From contig DASYQM010000143.1 of assembly GCA_036005525.1 (NCBI GenBank), positions 1 to 39,266 on the forward strand: a stretch of 39,266 nt of DNA. The letters run 5' to 3'. The position numbers were made by a program, and so were the translations under genes. The notes under the pieces were generated by a model. That model was not told the DNA's origin. It saw only the letters and a list, made by a program, of their open reading frames with translations, and did not search any database. This document shows positions 14,911 through 23,778 of the stretch, piece after piece. Positions within the stretch are counted from its first letter, which is position 1; each line of letters begins with the position of its first letter. The stretch is from UBA9676 sp036005525 (lineage in GTDB: Bacteria > Actinomycetota > Actinomycetes > Streptosporangiales > Streptosporangiaceae).

Positions 14911-17124
14911 CTAAGCCTGCGGCGTCTCCACTGCCTCCCTGACTGGGACGGGCAGCCCGCCGCTGATGGTGGCGCCGTGCCCGGGCTGGGAGCGTACGTG
15001 GAGGGCGCCGCCGACCGCGGCAAGCCGGTCGGCCATGCCCTGCAGGCCGGTGCCGTGGGTGGCTGTGGCGGTGTCGAAGCCGTCGCCGTCGTCGGCGACA
15101 GTGAACTCCAGGTGGCCGTCGGGGCTGGACAGGCCGACGGTTGCCCGGGAGGCGCGCGCGTACTTGGCGGTGTTTTGCAGGGCCTCCAGGACGCAGAAGT
15201 AGACGGCGGCTTCGGCCTCGCGCGGGTAGCGCCCGATCCCGTCGGCGTGGATCTCGACGGGGAGCGGGGCGCGGCTGGCCTGCGCCTGCAGCGCGGCGGC
15301 CAGGCCCTGGTCGGCGAGCAGCGGCGGGTAGATCCCGCGGGCCAGGGCGCGCAGGTCATCCAGGGCTGCGCGCAGCCCGCCGCGGAGCTCGCCGGCCAGT
15401 TGCCGGACCTCGCCGGGGTCTGCCGCGGCCTCGTCCAGCAGGCTGAGCTGGACGGTGAGCGCGACGAGCTGCTGCTGGGCGCCGTCGTGCAGGTTCCGCT
15501 CGATCCGCTGCCGTTCGGTGTCCTGGGCCTGCACCAGCCGCCGCCGCGACGCCCGCAGATCGTCGATGGTGGCCTGCAGCTCGGCGGTCAGGCGGACGTT
15601 GCGCAGCACCAGGGCGGCCTGGGAGGCCAGGTGCTCAAGCAGCTGGTCCTCGGTGGCCGACACCGTCTCGTTGCGCGGCTTGCAGATGGTGATCGCACCG
15701 AGCAGCTCGCTCCGGTGACGAACCGCGACCGCCCGCGTCGCCGCGTCGAAGGCCGGTAGCGCTGTGGGGTCGGCGATCGGGACGGCCGCGGCCGGGGAGG
15801 ATTCGGGCGGCCAGGTAGCCTCTGGACGCAGCTGCGGCCCGACCCGGACCCAGACCTCAACCCGGACCGCGCCGGTGGCCCCGGCCAGCACCGCTGCCAT
15901 CTTCCCCAGCGCCGCGTCGGCGTCCAGCTGCCCCGCCATGTCTTCGGCGAAGTCCGACAGCACCTGATACGGCGTGGCCCGCTGCCCGTACACGATCCGG
16001 TTCGCCAAAAGCTGCGCCCGGCGGCGCAGCGGCTGAAACAACACCGCGACCGCCAGCGCCGCCGCCGCGTTCAGCAGCGGGCCGCCCGCATAACCGGCCG
16101 TCGTCCCGATCCCCACCACGATGCCAACGTAGATGGCCGTGAGCGCCGCTGAGAGCAGGCCGTAGACGATGGCGCGGTTGATGATGACATCGATCTGGTA
16201 CAGGCCGTGCTTAAGGATCGCCACCGTGATGATCGCGGGAATCCCGAACAACGCGATGACCGGGATCACGACAAAGGCGGTGGCCGTGACGGGGTTTGAG
16301 TCGGTCCCAGTGGCCGCGGTGGCCAGTAGCGCCGCAACCTGGCAGACGGCGGCCGCCACCACTGCCAAGGTGATCCACTTGATCTGCTGGCGCACCTCGC
16401 GCCCGCCCGACCGGTAGCGGACCACCAGGGACAGGAAGGCCGCCGCCAGCAGGACGGTGAGAAGCACCCCTACGCCGTTGAGGGTCCCGATCAAGACTGT
16501 GGACACGACAGGTCCTAGTGACCTGATGCCGAGGGGATTCGCGACCGCCAGCGACTCGCCGCCAGGGGCTGGCAGCGTCATCAGCCTCGGATGCACCACG
16601 AACCCGGCCAGCGCCAGCGCGGTGGCCAGTAGGGCCAGCCCGGCGAACGGGCGCCAGCGCGGCGACGGCAGCGTCCCGGACGGAAACAGCAGCAGCATGA
16701 AGCCAAGCACAGCGAAGACCGGTACGACGCTCCACTCGGCCAGCAGCCCCACCAACTCCGGCGCAGGCAACGTCCCGGGATGAGTGATGCCCAGGACCGC
16801 ATAGGCCGAGGCGGCCGCCATGATGGCCAAGCCGGCCCCTTCGCCCAGCAGCAGCCAGCCGATCACGTTGCCTACGCGGCGGACGACAAGCGTTCCGAGC
16901 GTGGCATACAGGACCGCGGAAGGCGCCGCCCACAGGTTGGTAATCCGGTCCGAGATCACCAGATCGCCGAACGCCAGGACCGTCAACACCGCCCCGGCCA
17001 GCGACACCGCCGTGACCAGGACCCACGCCGTGGCGGTGACGCGCCTTGAGCCGGTCACCGGAGCATCACGGCCAGCACTCCGGCGTGTGTCACCGGATGG
17101 CGCCGCAGAACTCACCTGCGCCAC
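14911..17124 (-). CDS. Multi-pass sensor histidine kinase (HisKA_3/NarX type)
   Basis: 737-residue membrane sensor kinase. About the first 380 residues form many membrane helices (for example VLYATLGTLVV, LLFPSGTLPSPRW, ITVAILKHGLYQIDVIIN). A GAF-like region follows (about 385-520). The dimerisation/phosphoacceptor segment RRLVQAQDTERQRIERNLHDGAQQQ contains the phosphorylated His546; the HATPase_c domain shows the N-box VLEALQNTAKYA, ADDGDGFD and GTGLQGMADRLAAVGG. It starts 10 bp after the DUF6220 gene and forms an operon with it. No response regulator lies beside it on this strand; the closest complete one is at 19821, in the divergent operon, whose kinase shares the same core sequence. Signal unknown. 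Confidence 0.9.
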   Translation of the reverse strand: MAQVSSAAPSGDTRRSAGRDAPVTGSRRVTATAWVLVTAVSLAGAVLTVLAFGDLVISDRITNLWAAPSAVLYATLGTLVVRRVGNVIGWLLLGEGAGLAIMAAASAYAVLGITHPGTLPAPELVGLLAEWSVVPVFAVLGFMLLLFPSGTLPSPRWRPFAGLALLATALALAGFVVHPRLMTLPAPGGESLAVANPLGIRSLGPVVSTVLIGTLNGVGVLLTVLLAAAFLSLVVRYRSGGREVRQQIKWITLAVVAAAVCQVAALLATAATGTDSNPVTATAFVVIPVIALFGIPAIITVAILKHGLYQIDVIINRAIVYGLLSAALTAIYVGIVVGIGTTAGYAGGPLLNAAAALAVAVLFQPLRRRAQLLANRIVYGQRATPYQVLSDFAEDMAGQLDADAALGKMAAVLAGATGAVRVEVWVRVGPQLRPEATWPPESSPAAAVPIADPTALPAFDAATRAVAVRHRSELLGAITICKPRNETVSATEDQLLEHLASQAALVLRNVRLTAELQATIDDLRASRRRLVQAQDTERQRIERNLHDGAQQQLVALTVQLSLLDEAAADPGEVRQLAGELRGGLRAALDDLRALARGIYPPLLADQGLAAALQAQASRAPLPVEIHADGIGRYPREAEAAVYFCVLEALQNTAKYARASRATVGLSSPDGHLEFTVADDGDGFDTATATHGTGLQGMADRLAAVGGALHVRSQPGHGATISGGLPVPVREAVETPQA

Positions 17125-17134
17125 GAGATAGCCC

Positions 17135-17581
17135 TTACGGCTCGTGCCGCCGCGACCAGACGAAGAGGTAGCCCGCGATGCCCAGGATGAGCAGCCCGTC
17201 GAACGCGTGCAGGCCGCCGTAGGCCGCGTGGTCCTTCCCCAGCCCGGCGAGCAGGCTCTGCACCAGCGAGGTCAGCAGGACCAGCACGGCCGAGCCGACG
17301 ATCGCGCGGGCGCCCGGCCGGGCGATCAGCGCGAGCACCAGGATGAGCACCGCGATGCCGGCCATCGCGAACCCGAGCGCGCGATGGGGCGCGAAGGTAT
17401 CGCCGCCCGTATCAAAGAGGCCGAACACACCCAGGCCGGCCAGGAAGATCTGGGCCACCCCGGCCAGCAGGAAGGCCAGCAGCAGCCACTGGTACCCGAG
17501 GAAGGCGCCGCGGCGCAGCCCGGTGACAGGCCCGGCCGTGACGTGCTCGGTCTCGGCGGCGAGCGCTCGTTCTTGTCTCAT
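17135..17581 (-). CDS. Four-helix membrane protein, DUF6220-like
   Basis: 148-residue protein with four predicted membrane helices: YQWLLLAFLLAGVAQIFLAG, ALGFAMAGIAVLILVLALI, IVGSAVLVLLTSLVQSLLAGL and LHAFDGLLILGIAGYLFVW. The pattern with HRALGF after helix one and GLHAFDG before the last helix resembles DUF6220. ATG 17581 is preceded by GAGGGGGACAAG; an upstream in-frame ATG at 17605 has no such signal. It is the first gene of the operon that includes the following histidine kinase, and it may be an accessory membrane component of the sensing system (inference). Confidence 0.75.
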   Translation of the reverse strand: MRQERALAAETEHVTAGPVTGLRRGAFLGYQWLLLAFLLAGVAQIFLAGLGVFGLFDTGGDTFAPHRALGFAMAGIAVLILVLALIARPGARAIVGSAVLVLLTSLVQSLLAGLGKDHAAYGGLHAFDGLLILGIAGYLFVWSRRHEP

Positions 17582-17743
17582 CTTGTCCCCCTCGATGCAC
17601 GGCATGCATACCCTGCAAACGCTAGGGGCCCGGCGTTGTTACGTACACCGTGCTGGCCACCGGGATGGGGTGAGGCTGGCCCCCGCCGCCGGTGCGGTTG
17701 TCCTCCTTTTGCGCCGGCCGCCGGGCGGGTCACACTGTTACCT

Positions 17744-19828
17744 ATGCGGGCTGTATGCATCGCGCTCGCGATCATCGGGGGCTGCGCGCTGGTCGCGACC
17801 GTCGCGATCGAACTGGCCACTGGCAACCCGGATGCCGTCGGCTGGGTGCTGATGGGGCCACTGCCGTTCTACGCTGCCGGGCTGGTTGGCGCGTTCCGTC
17901 GGCCAGGTAACCGCGTCGCGGCCTGGCTGCTTGCCGCCGGTGCGCTGTTCATGCTGGAGACCTGCCTTACAGACGCTGTCCTGCCGGCAGTGGCCGGCTC
18001 GTCATCTGCCTGGATTGCCGCGCTGGCACGTGCGTGCGTTGGCAACCTCAGCGTCGTGGCCGGGATGGGGCTGATCGGGCTATTCCCGACCGGTGTCGCG
18101 GAGCGCCCCGGCGAGCGCTGGGTGCTTCGCACCGCGACGGTCATGGCCGTGTTGCTGCCGGTGCTGGTGACGATTTCCAGTCCCACGGCGCCCAGAGGCT
18201 CGTTCCCGAACCCGGCCGAGCCGGCCGTCGCCAGCCCGCTGTTCCTGCCCGCAGTCCATCCGCTGGAGCCGGTTGCCGCAGTGCTGCACTACTCGTTCTC
18301 GGCGTGGGCTGTCCTCGGCGTGATCATGCTGTACCTGCGCTACCGGCGGTCGCCGTCGGAAGACCGCCGCCGGATCCGGTGGCTCCTGGTCGGCGTGGGT
18401 AGCGCGACGGTGGTCTTCGCCACGCTCTTCGCGCTTGCCTGGTCCCTCGAGCCCGGCTTCGTCCAGGATGCGGCCATTTTCTTCCTCTGGCTGCTGGGGC
18501 TGGTGCTTGTCCTTGGTTCCCTGATCATCGGCCTGTCCCAGGATGGAGTTTTTGGCATCGACCGGTCGGCCCGGAGGTCAATGGTCTACCGGGCGCTGTG
18601 GCTGTTGATCGCCGTGGTTTACGTCGCCGCCGCCACCACGCTCGGCCTGCTGGCCAGCCGTTATCTGCCGATCGGGGCAGCATTGCTGCTGGTTGCCGGC
18701 GCCGCACTGCTGTTCCAGCCGGTCCAGCGCAGGCTGGAACGGCTCGCGGACCGATGGGTGTTCGGAGACCGGCTCGACGGCTACGAGGTGCTCGCCCGTT
18801 TTGGATCGACGCTGGAGACCTCGCCCGGCCCGGCCGAGCTGCTGCCCAGGCTCGCCGCCGCGATACGCGATGGGCTTGGCCTGCAATGGGCCCGGGTGCG
18901 GCTCGACATCACCCCGACAGGCGGCTCGCTGCCGACGGCCGGTGCGGTCGGGGTCGAGCCCGGTGACGTGCCCGAGCCGGCCCTTATCGTTCCGCTGATT
19001 CATGCCGGGACCGTGCTCGGGCGTATCGAATGCGGCCCGCGCCGCGATGGCACGCTGCTGGATGAGGACCGCCGGCTGCTGGCGAACCTGGCTGGCCAGG
19101 CCGCAACGGCCGTCCGCAACCTGCACCTGACCGCGGAGCTGGGCGATCGCCTGGACGTCATCCGCCGGCAGACGGCGGAGCTGACCGCGTCGCGTGCCCG
19201 GCTGGTGCAGGCCCAGGACGCCGAACGCCAGCGCATCCAGCGGGACCTGCACGACGGCGTCCAGCAGGACCTCGTGGTCCTGACCGCCAAGCTGGCGCTG
19301 GCGCGCGAGCGGCTACGCCGCGGCGATCCACGGGCCGATGAGCCCCTCGCCGAGCTCCAGCGGGATCTGAGCGGCCTCCTTGGCCAGCTGCGCGAGTTCG
19401 CCCACGCGATCCACCCGCCGGTTCTTGCCGACCAAGGGCTCCTGGAGGCGATCGAGGCGCAGGCCGCCCGGCTGCCCCTGGAGGTGGTCATCGAGGCCGA
19501 CCCGGCGCTGCGCGGCGTCCGCTACCCCCAGCACATCGAGACCGCCACCTGGTTCGTGGTGTCGGAGGCGCTGACCAACGCGGTCAAGCACGCCCGGGCG
19601 GGCCGGGTCCTGGTCGCCCTGGCGCAACCGAACGGGTACCTGGCCGTCGAAGTCCGCGACGACGGCTGCGGCTTCGACCCGGCGGCCGCCCGCGGCCTGG
19701 GCCTGGTCGGCCTCGCCGACCGGGTGTCGATCGTGAACGGCGCCCTGCGCATCGACACCGGACTGGGGCGGGGGACCACGCTGCGCGCCGAGATTCCGCT
19801 CGCCGCGGCGGACGCCGCCGATGGGTGA
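17744..19828 (+). CDS. Membrane sensor histidine kinase with GAF domain
   Basis: 694-residue sensor kinase. The first 330 or so residues contain about eight to ten membrane helices (starting AVCIALAIIGGCALVATVAI), followed by a GAF-like domain (about 350-480), the HisKA_3 segment RLVQAQDAERQRIQRDLHDG with phosphoacceptor His503, and HATPase_c with N-box VVSEALTNAVKHA, RDDGCGFD and GLGLVGLADRV. It is clearly related to the minus-strand kinase at 14911-17124. ATG 17744 lacks a Shine-Dalgarno sequence, and the message may be leaderless. The stop overlaps the response regulator by 8 bp, marking them as a cognate pair. Confidence 0.92.
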   Translation: MRAVCIALAIIGGCALVATVAIELATGNPDAVGWVLMGPLPFYAAGLVGAFRRPGNRVAAWLLAAGALFMLETCLTDAVLPAVAGSSSAWIAALARACVGNLSVVAGMGLIGLFPTGVAERPGERWVLRTATVMAVLLPVLVTISSPTAPRGSFPNPAEPAVASPLFLPAVHPLEPVAAVLHYSFSAWAVLGVIMLYLRYRRSPSEDRRRIRWLLVGVGSATVVFATLFALAWSLEPGFVQDAAIFFLWLLGLVLVLGSLIIGLSQDGVFGIDRSARRSMVYRALWLLIAVVYVAAATTLGLLASRYLPIGAALLLVAGAALLFQPVQRRLERLADRWVFGDRLDGYEVLARFGSTLETSPGPAELLPRLAAAIRDGLGLQWARVRLDITPTGGSLPTAGAVGVEPGDVPEPALIVPLIHAGTVLGRIECGPRRDGTLLDEDRRLLANLAGQAATAVRNLHLTAELGDRLDVIRRQTAELTASRARLVQAQDAERQRIQRDLHDGVQQDLVVLTAKLALARERLRRGDPRADEPLAELQRDLSGLLGQLREFAHAIHPPVLADQGLLEAIEAQAARLPLEVVIEADPALRGVRYPQHIETATWFVVSEALTNAVKHARAGRVLVALAQPNGYLAVEVRDDGCGFDPAAARGLGLVGLADRVSIVNGALRIDTGLGRGTTLRAEIPLAAADAADG

Positions 19829-20585
19829 GCCGCTCCGCATCGTCATAGCCGATGACAACTACCTGGTCCGCGAGGGGACCCGGCGGCTGCTGGAGGATTC
19901 CGGCCAGGTGACTGTCCAGGCCGCGGTGGGTTCGGCGCCCGAGCTGCTCGACGCGGTGCGCCGCTCCCGCCCCGATGCCGTGCTGACCGACATCCGGATG
20001 CCGCCAGCGGGCCCGGGCGCCGGCCGGGCCGCCGGGCCGGCGATGGAGGGCATCGACGCGGCTCACGCCATCAAGGCGGCCGATCCCGAGGTCGGCGTGG
20101 TGATCCTGTCCCAGTACGCCGACGAGTCCTATGCCTTCGAGCTGTTCCGCAACGGCACCGCGGGCCTCGCGTACCTGCTCAAGGACCGCGTCGGTGACCT
20201 GCACCAGCTGCTGTCCGCTCTCCGCACGGTGGTAGGCGGTGGGTCGGTGATCGACCCGCAGGTGGTCGACGCGCTGGTCACCCGGCGGGCGCGGCTGCGC
20301 GAGTCGCCGCTGGCCCGGCTCACACCGCGCGAGCTGGATGTGCTGCGGGAGATGGCCCAGGGCCGTGGCAACGCCGGCATCGCCCAGGAGCTGTCGCTGT
20401 CGGAGTCATCGGTGGAGAAACACGTCAACGCGATCTTCACCAAGCTCGATCTCTCCAGCGAGCAACTGGTCCACCGGCGGGTCGCCGCGGTCCTGACGTT
20501 CCTCCGCGACGCCGGCCTGCGCGCTCCGGGGCTGGCCACCGGGCCGTCATCCACCGGCAATCCCGGTGCCTCGCCCGGTCACTGA
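19821..20585 (+). CDS. NarL/FixJ-family response regulator
   Basis: 254-residue DNA-binding response regulator. Receiver domain: acidic pair Asp11-Asp12 in IVIADDN, phosphoacceptor Asp57 in VLTDIRMPP, and the Lys in YLLKD. A Gly/Ala/Pro insert (AGPGAGRAAGPAMEG) follows Asp57, longer than usual. The LuxR-type helix-turn-helix is LTPRELDVLREMAQGRGNAGIAQELSLSESSVEKHVNAIFTKL. It overlaps the upstream kinase by 8 bp and the convergent minus-strand gene by 7 bp. It may also serve the second kinase, which has no partner of its own here. Confidence 0.95.
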   Translation: MGEPLRIVIADDNYLVREGTRRLLEDSGQVTVQAAVGSAPELLDAVRRSRPDAVLTDIRMPPAGPGAGRAAGPAMEGIDAAHAIKAADPEVGVVILSQYADESYAFELFRNGTAGLAYLLKDRVGDLHQLLSALRTVVGGGSVIDPQVVDALVTRRARLRESPLARLTPRELDVLREMAQGRGNAGIAQELSLSESSVEKHVNAIFTKLDLSSEQLVHRRVAAVLTFLRDAGLRAPGLATGPSSTGNPGASPGH

Positions 20586-21682
20586 CGCCGCTGCCGGCGC
20601 ACCTCGGCGGCGGCGGCCTGGGTGATCTCGGCGGGCATGCCGAGAAATGCCGCATAACGCTCCGCCGCCTGCTGGAAGCGCTCGCGGTCGCGGCCGGAGA
20701 TTTTGCCGAACGGTGCCAGCTGGATGGTCACGGCTTCTCTGCCGATGGCCCGCCGCCAGAGGCCCACGGCCCGGCCGTCGAGCACCATCACCGGGTTGAG
20801 CAGGTCGCCGTGCGAGAGAGAGTGGTCCCGGACGAGGGCGCCACGATCGGAGTACCCGACGGTGTACTCGTCGAAGGCAGGGAGCAGGTGGACGCCGCCA
20901 GGGACCGTGCCGGCGGGCCGGCCGGCGCCCTGCCAGTACGTCTCGCCGTCCAGTTCCTCGGCTGCGAGCGCGGGCCCGGCAAGCCCGATCGCCTCGCGAA
21001 CCTCGCTCAGCTTCAGCCCGGACCACCAGCCGAAGTCCCTGGCGGTCGCCGGGCCGTGGCTCGTGAAGTAGCGGGTCGCCAGCTCGGCCAGCGGGTCGCC
21101 GGGTTTGCGCGCGCCTGGCGCCCACTCGTCGAGCAGCACGAAGGTCGGCTGCCTGCCATCGAGCGGGCCCAGGCAGATCAGGCCGGTCATCGACAGATAG
21201 CCGAGAATGTGGCCGCCGCGGCTGCCGGTCAGCGAAGCCGAACAGTCGATGCCGCGCTCGGTGAGCAGCGCGTACAGGTCCTTGCGGCGGACCCGCCGTC
21301 CGCCGCGTAGTGCGCCCGCGACGACCTCGGCGGACCGGTCGAAGACGGCGTCGGTCAGGCCGATCCGCTGGTAGACACCGGCCATCTGCCGGATGCGGCG
21401 CCCGGCCAGCAGCTCGAGCATCCAGCGGGCGTCCGCGGCCGGCACGAGGTGGATCGTGCCGCGCATCGGCCAGGTACGCACGATCGTGCCGCGGTCGATG
21501 GCGGCCTCGACCGTGCCCGCACCAGCCTGCCTTGTCCGCAGGCCCACCGCCCACAGCGACTGGCCGTACTCCTGCGCTTGGACCGCACCGAGATGCGTGA
21601 CGACCTGGGCCGGATCCCCGGCCACGGTGGCGGCGAGTAGCTGGTTGGCCAGCCGCCTCGCCAGCAGGCCTTCGGGGGTCAC
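20579..21682 (-). CDS. Winged-helix DNA-binding protein (HTH_42, YcaQ/AlkZ-like)
   Basis: 367-residue protein of the HTH_42 group to which the interstrand-crosslink DNA glycosylase YcaQ/AlkZ also belongs. Seen: LGAVQAQEYGQSLWAVGLR, VRTWPMRGTIHLVPAADARWML, PLAELATRYFTSHGPATARDFGWWSGL and the C-terminal VHLLPAFDEYTVGYSDR with VMVLDGRAVGLWRR. The QAQEYGQS motif corresponds to the QxQ-type site of the glycosylases, but the whole resembles the shorter actinobacterial 'winged helix DNA-binding domain' proteins whose activity is unproven. GTG start at 21682. It ends 7 bp inside the convergent response regulator gene. Confidence 0.85.
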   Translation of the reverse strand: MTPEGLLARRLANQLLAATVAGDPAQVVTHLGAVQAQEYGQSLWAVGLRTRQAGAGTVEAAIDRGTIVRTWPMRGTIHLVPAADARWMLELLAGRRIRQMAGVYQRIGLTDAVFDRSAEVVAGALRGGRRVRRKDLYALLTERGIDCSASLTGSRGGHILGYLSMTGLICLGPLDGRQPTFVLLDEWAPGARKPGDPLAELATRYFTSHGPATARDFGWWSGLKLSEVREAIGLAGPALAAEELDGETYWQGAGRPAGTVPGGVHLLPAFDEYTVGYSDRGALVRDHSLSHGDLLNPVMVLDGRAVGLWRRAIGREAVTIQLAPFGKISGRDRERFQQAAERYAAFLGMPAEITQAAAAEVRRQRRQ

Positions 21683-21790
21683 CGCGTCATCGTATGGTGC
21701 CCAGCCGTCACGCGGCTCACCGGTGGCCGCGCACCTCGATAGGCCGCGGCCCAGCAGGCCCGCCGGCTGGGGCCAGTGACGCCGCCGCCG

Positions 21791-22349
21791 CTACCTTCTG
21801 ATCACGACCTTCAGGGCGTTGTGCTTTCCTGCATCGGCGAACGTGTCGTAGGCCGCCATCATGTCATGCAGCGCGAAGTCATGCGTGCCGAAGAGGTCGG
21901 CCGCGATCTTCCCCGAGCGGACCAGCTGCAGCAGCACCGGAACGGTGGTGCCGTCGACCAGGCCGGTCGTGATCGTGACGTTCTTGATCCACAGGTCTTC
22001 CAGATGCAGCGTGGTGGGTGCCCCGTGCACGCCGATGTTGGCGATGATCCCGCCCGGGCGCACCATCCTGGTGCAGATGTCGAACGTGGCCGGCACCCCC
22101 ACCGCCTCGATCGCCACATCTGCGCCAAGGCCGCCGTCGGTCAGCGCCGCGACCTGCTCCTCAGCGTCCGCGTCGGCTGGGTTGATCGCGACATCGGCGC
22201 CGAATCGCAGCGCGTGCTCCCGCCGGGAGTCCGCGACTTCCAGCGCGATGATCTTGGCCGCACCGGCCAGGGACGCGGTCTGGATCGCGGCGAGGCCGAC
22301 CGGCCCCGCGCCCACGACCACAACCACATCGCCGCCGGCGGGAATGATG
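21791..22349 (-). pseudogene. 5'-truncated zinc-type alcohol dehydrogenase
   Basis: Only the C-terminal 185 or so residues of a medium-chain zinc alcohol dehydrogenase remain: the NAD-binding motif VVVVGAGPVGLAAIQTA, HALRFGADVAINPAD, GLGADVAIEAVGVPATFD, MVRPGGIIANIGVHG and a normal C-terminus LKVVIRR. The N-terminal GroES-like half with catalytic zinc ligands is absent. Sequence similarity to the family ends near 22340, just where the divergent gene at 22355 begins; further open frame upstream is only the shadow of that gene. A deletion or recombination is the simplest explanation. No plausible start signal exists, so it is probably not translated. Confidence 0.8.
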
Positions 22350-22354
22350 GCGTT

Positions 22355-23137
22355 GTGGAGTCGCTGACCGAGCTGCAAGAGCGGCGAGTGTTCGAGTGCC
22401 ACCTGGCACCCGACCTGGCGCTGCGGACGCTCGAGGAGGCGGATGCGTTCCTGCGCGGCCGCGGATTGCTGACCCGCACCATGGACTGCGCGCTGCCGAG
22501 CCTGTATGAGGCATGCCACGAGGATCCGTACCGGCCCGGGAGCGCGGGCTTCGCGACCTGGCCGGCGACGAAGTGGCCGTGGTTCGGCGAGCTCGCAGAG
22601 CGTGGCTACCTGATTGCCGGGGTCCACCGTGGCAAGAACCTGATCGTGACCGGGGAGGTGGCGCGCCTGCTCGACCCGATCTGCCGCGCGGAACTCGAGC
22701 GCATGGGCGCCGCCGACCGTGGCTGGGGCCGGCTGCTGGATCATCTGGCCGCCGCGGGACCATCCAGCGTCGAGGATCTGCGCACCGAACTCGGGCTCAA
22801 GCGGCAGGAACTGAGGTCGCTGCGGGCACCGCTCGAGCGGTGCGGCGCGATCGTCTCGCGCTCGCTGGAGGTGACCGCCGGCCGGGGTCACCTGCATTCG
22901 AGCGAGCTGGCACGCTGGGACCAGGCCTACCCCCGCAGCGGCGAGACGGGTGCTGACCCCGCCCGCGCGCTCAAGGACCTGGTCGCCGCCGGCGTGCGCG
23001 CGGCGGTCGTCGCGCCCGAGCCCGAGCTGCGGCGCTGGTTCTCCTGGCAGTGGTACTGGACGGACACGCTCGTCGGCGACCTCGTCCGCGAGGGCCGGCT
23101 GCGGAGGGTGGACGGTCACGTCACGGCAGCGGCCTGA
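22355..23137 (+). CDS. AlkZ-related / winged-helix protein
   Basis: 260-residue protein that looks like the family often labelled AlkZ-related (from memory). Visible features: LTELQERRVFECHLAPDLALRTLEEADAFLR, PSLYEACHEDPYRPG, FATWPATKWPWFGELAERG, HRGKNLIVTGEVARLLDPICRAELERM and a C-terminal FSWQWYW. The segment AAAGPSSVEDLRTELGLKRQELRSLRAPLERCGAIVSRS fits a winged helix. The start is taken as GTG 22355; it has only a weak purine stretch upstream and the breakpoint of the truncated dehydrogenase lies within 15 bp, so native upstream signals or a few N-terminal residues may have been lost. Second relative of the YcaQ/AlkZ group within 2 kb. Confidence 0.65.
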   Translation: MESLTELQERRVFECHLAPDLALRTLEEADAFLRGRGLLTRTMDCALPSLYEACHEDPYRPGSAGFATWPATKWPWFGELAERGYLIAGVHRGKNLIVTGEVARLLDPICRAELERMGAADRGWGRLLDHLAAAGPSSVEDLRTELGLKRQELRSLRAPLERCGAIVSRSLEVTAGRGHLHSSELARWDQAYPRSGETGADPARALKDLVAAGVRAAVVAPEPELRRWFSWQWYWTDTLVGDLVREGRLRRVDGHVTAAA

Positions 23138-23352
23138 CCGGCCGGGAGCCGAACGGCACCGGGCGGTGCGGGTCGAGTGGGCACGAGTATCAGCTGGGGC
23201 CGTCTCACCCGCGGTCGCGAAGGCCCACGACCAAGCGGAGATGTTAATGCTGCGTTCGTGTTCGCTGAACCCAGGGGTCGCCGTCGTGCGTGATAGTGGG
23301 TGCCGCCTACCCCACGGCACCGAGCCGGGCTAACAGTCGTGAGGGACTCTCG

Positions 23353-23751
23353 ATGTGCAACCAGAACGAATGGATCGTGCGTGAGGCATTCCTGGCCTAC
23401 GACCGCGGCGACGTGACGCGGATGATGGACTTCGTGGACCCGGACGTGGACTGGACCTACCTGGATCCAGGCCCAGACGGCCCGCGGCCGCGGACCTGCC
23501 ACGGCCGCGGGGAACTGGAGGAGGCGCTGCGCCGCCAGGCCCAATGGGGGCTGCGGGCCGAACTCGAGGAGGTCGTCGCCGCCGGCGACCGGGTGATGCT
23601 GGTCATGCGGACGCCCGGGATCGACGAGTACCCGCACCGGCAGGCCGACGACCGGACCTACGACATCGTCACGGTCCGGGGCGGGCTGATCATCGGTCTG
23701 CACGCCTGCCGCGACCGCAGCGAGGCGCGGTCGCTCGCGGGTATTGCATAG
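23353..23751 (+). CDS. NTF2-like/SnoaL-like protein
   Basis: 132-residue protein with the NTF2-like fold pattern: IVREAFLAYDRGDVTRMMDFVDPDVDWTYLDP, then CHGRGELEEALRRQ, LEEVVAAGDRVMLVMRTPG and DIVTVRGGLIIGLHACRDRSEA. Such proteins bind or isomerise small molecules, and many have unknown roles. ATG 23353 follows GAGGGA by 6 bp. The gene stands alone on the plus strand, with 215 bp of unexplained sequence before it. Confidence 0.8.
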   Translation: MCNQNEWIVREAFLAYDRGDVTRMMDFVDPDVDWTYLDPGPDGPRPRTCHGRGELEEALRRQAQWGLRAELEEVVAAGDRVMLVMRTPGIDEYPHRQADDRTYDIVTVRGGLIIGLHACRDRSEARSLAGIA

Positions 23752-23778
23752 CCGTCACGGCGGGCGACGATGGGGTCG

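Noticed and set aside
17144..17743. 200-codon N-terminal extension of the plus-strand histidine kinase
   Set aside because: It is hydrophilic, antisense to the DUF6220 gene and precedes the natural membrane start MRAVCIALAIIGG at 17744.
22350..23320. Apparent extension of the alcohol dehydrogenase frame to full length
   Set aside because: The upstream frame has no dehydrogenase sequence and is the shadow of the AlkZ-related gene, so the dehydrogenase is truncated.
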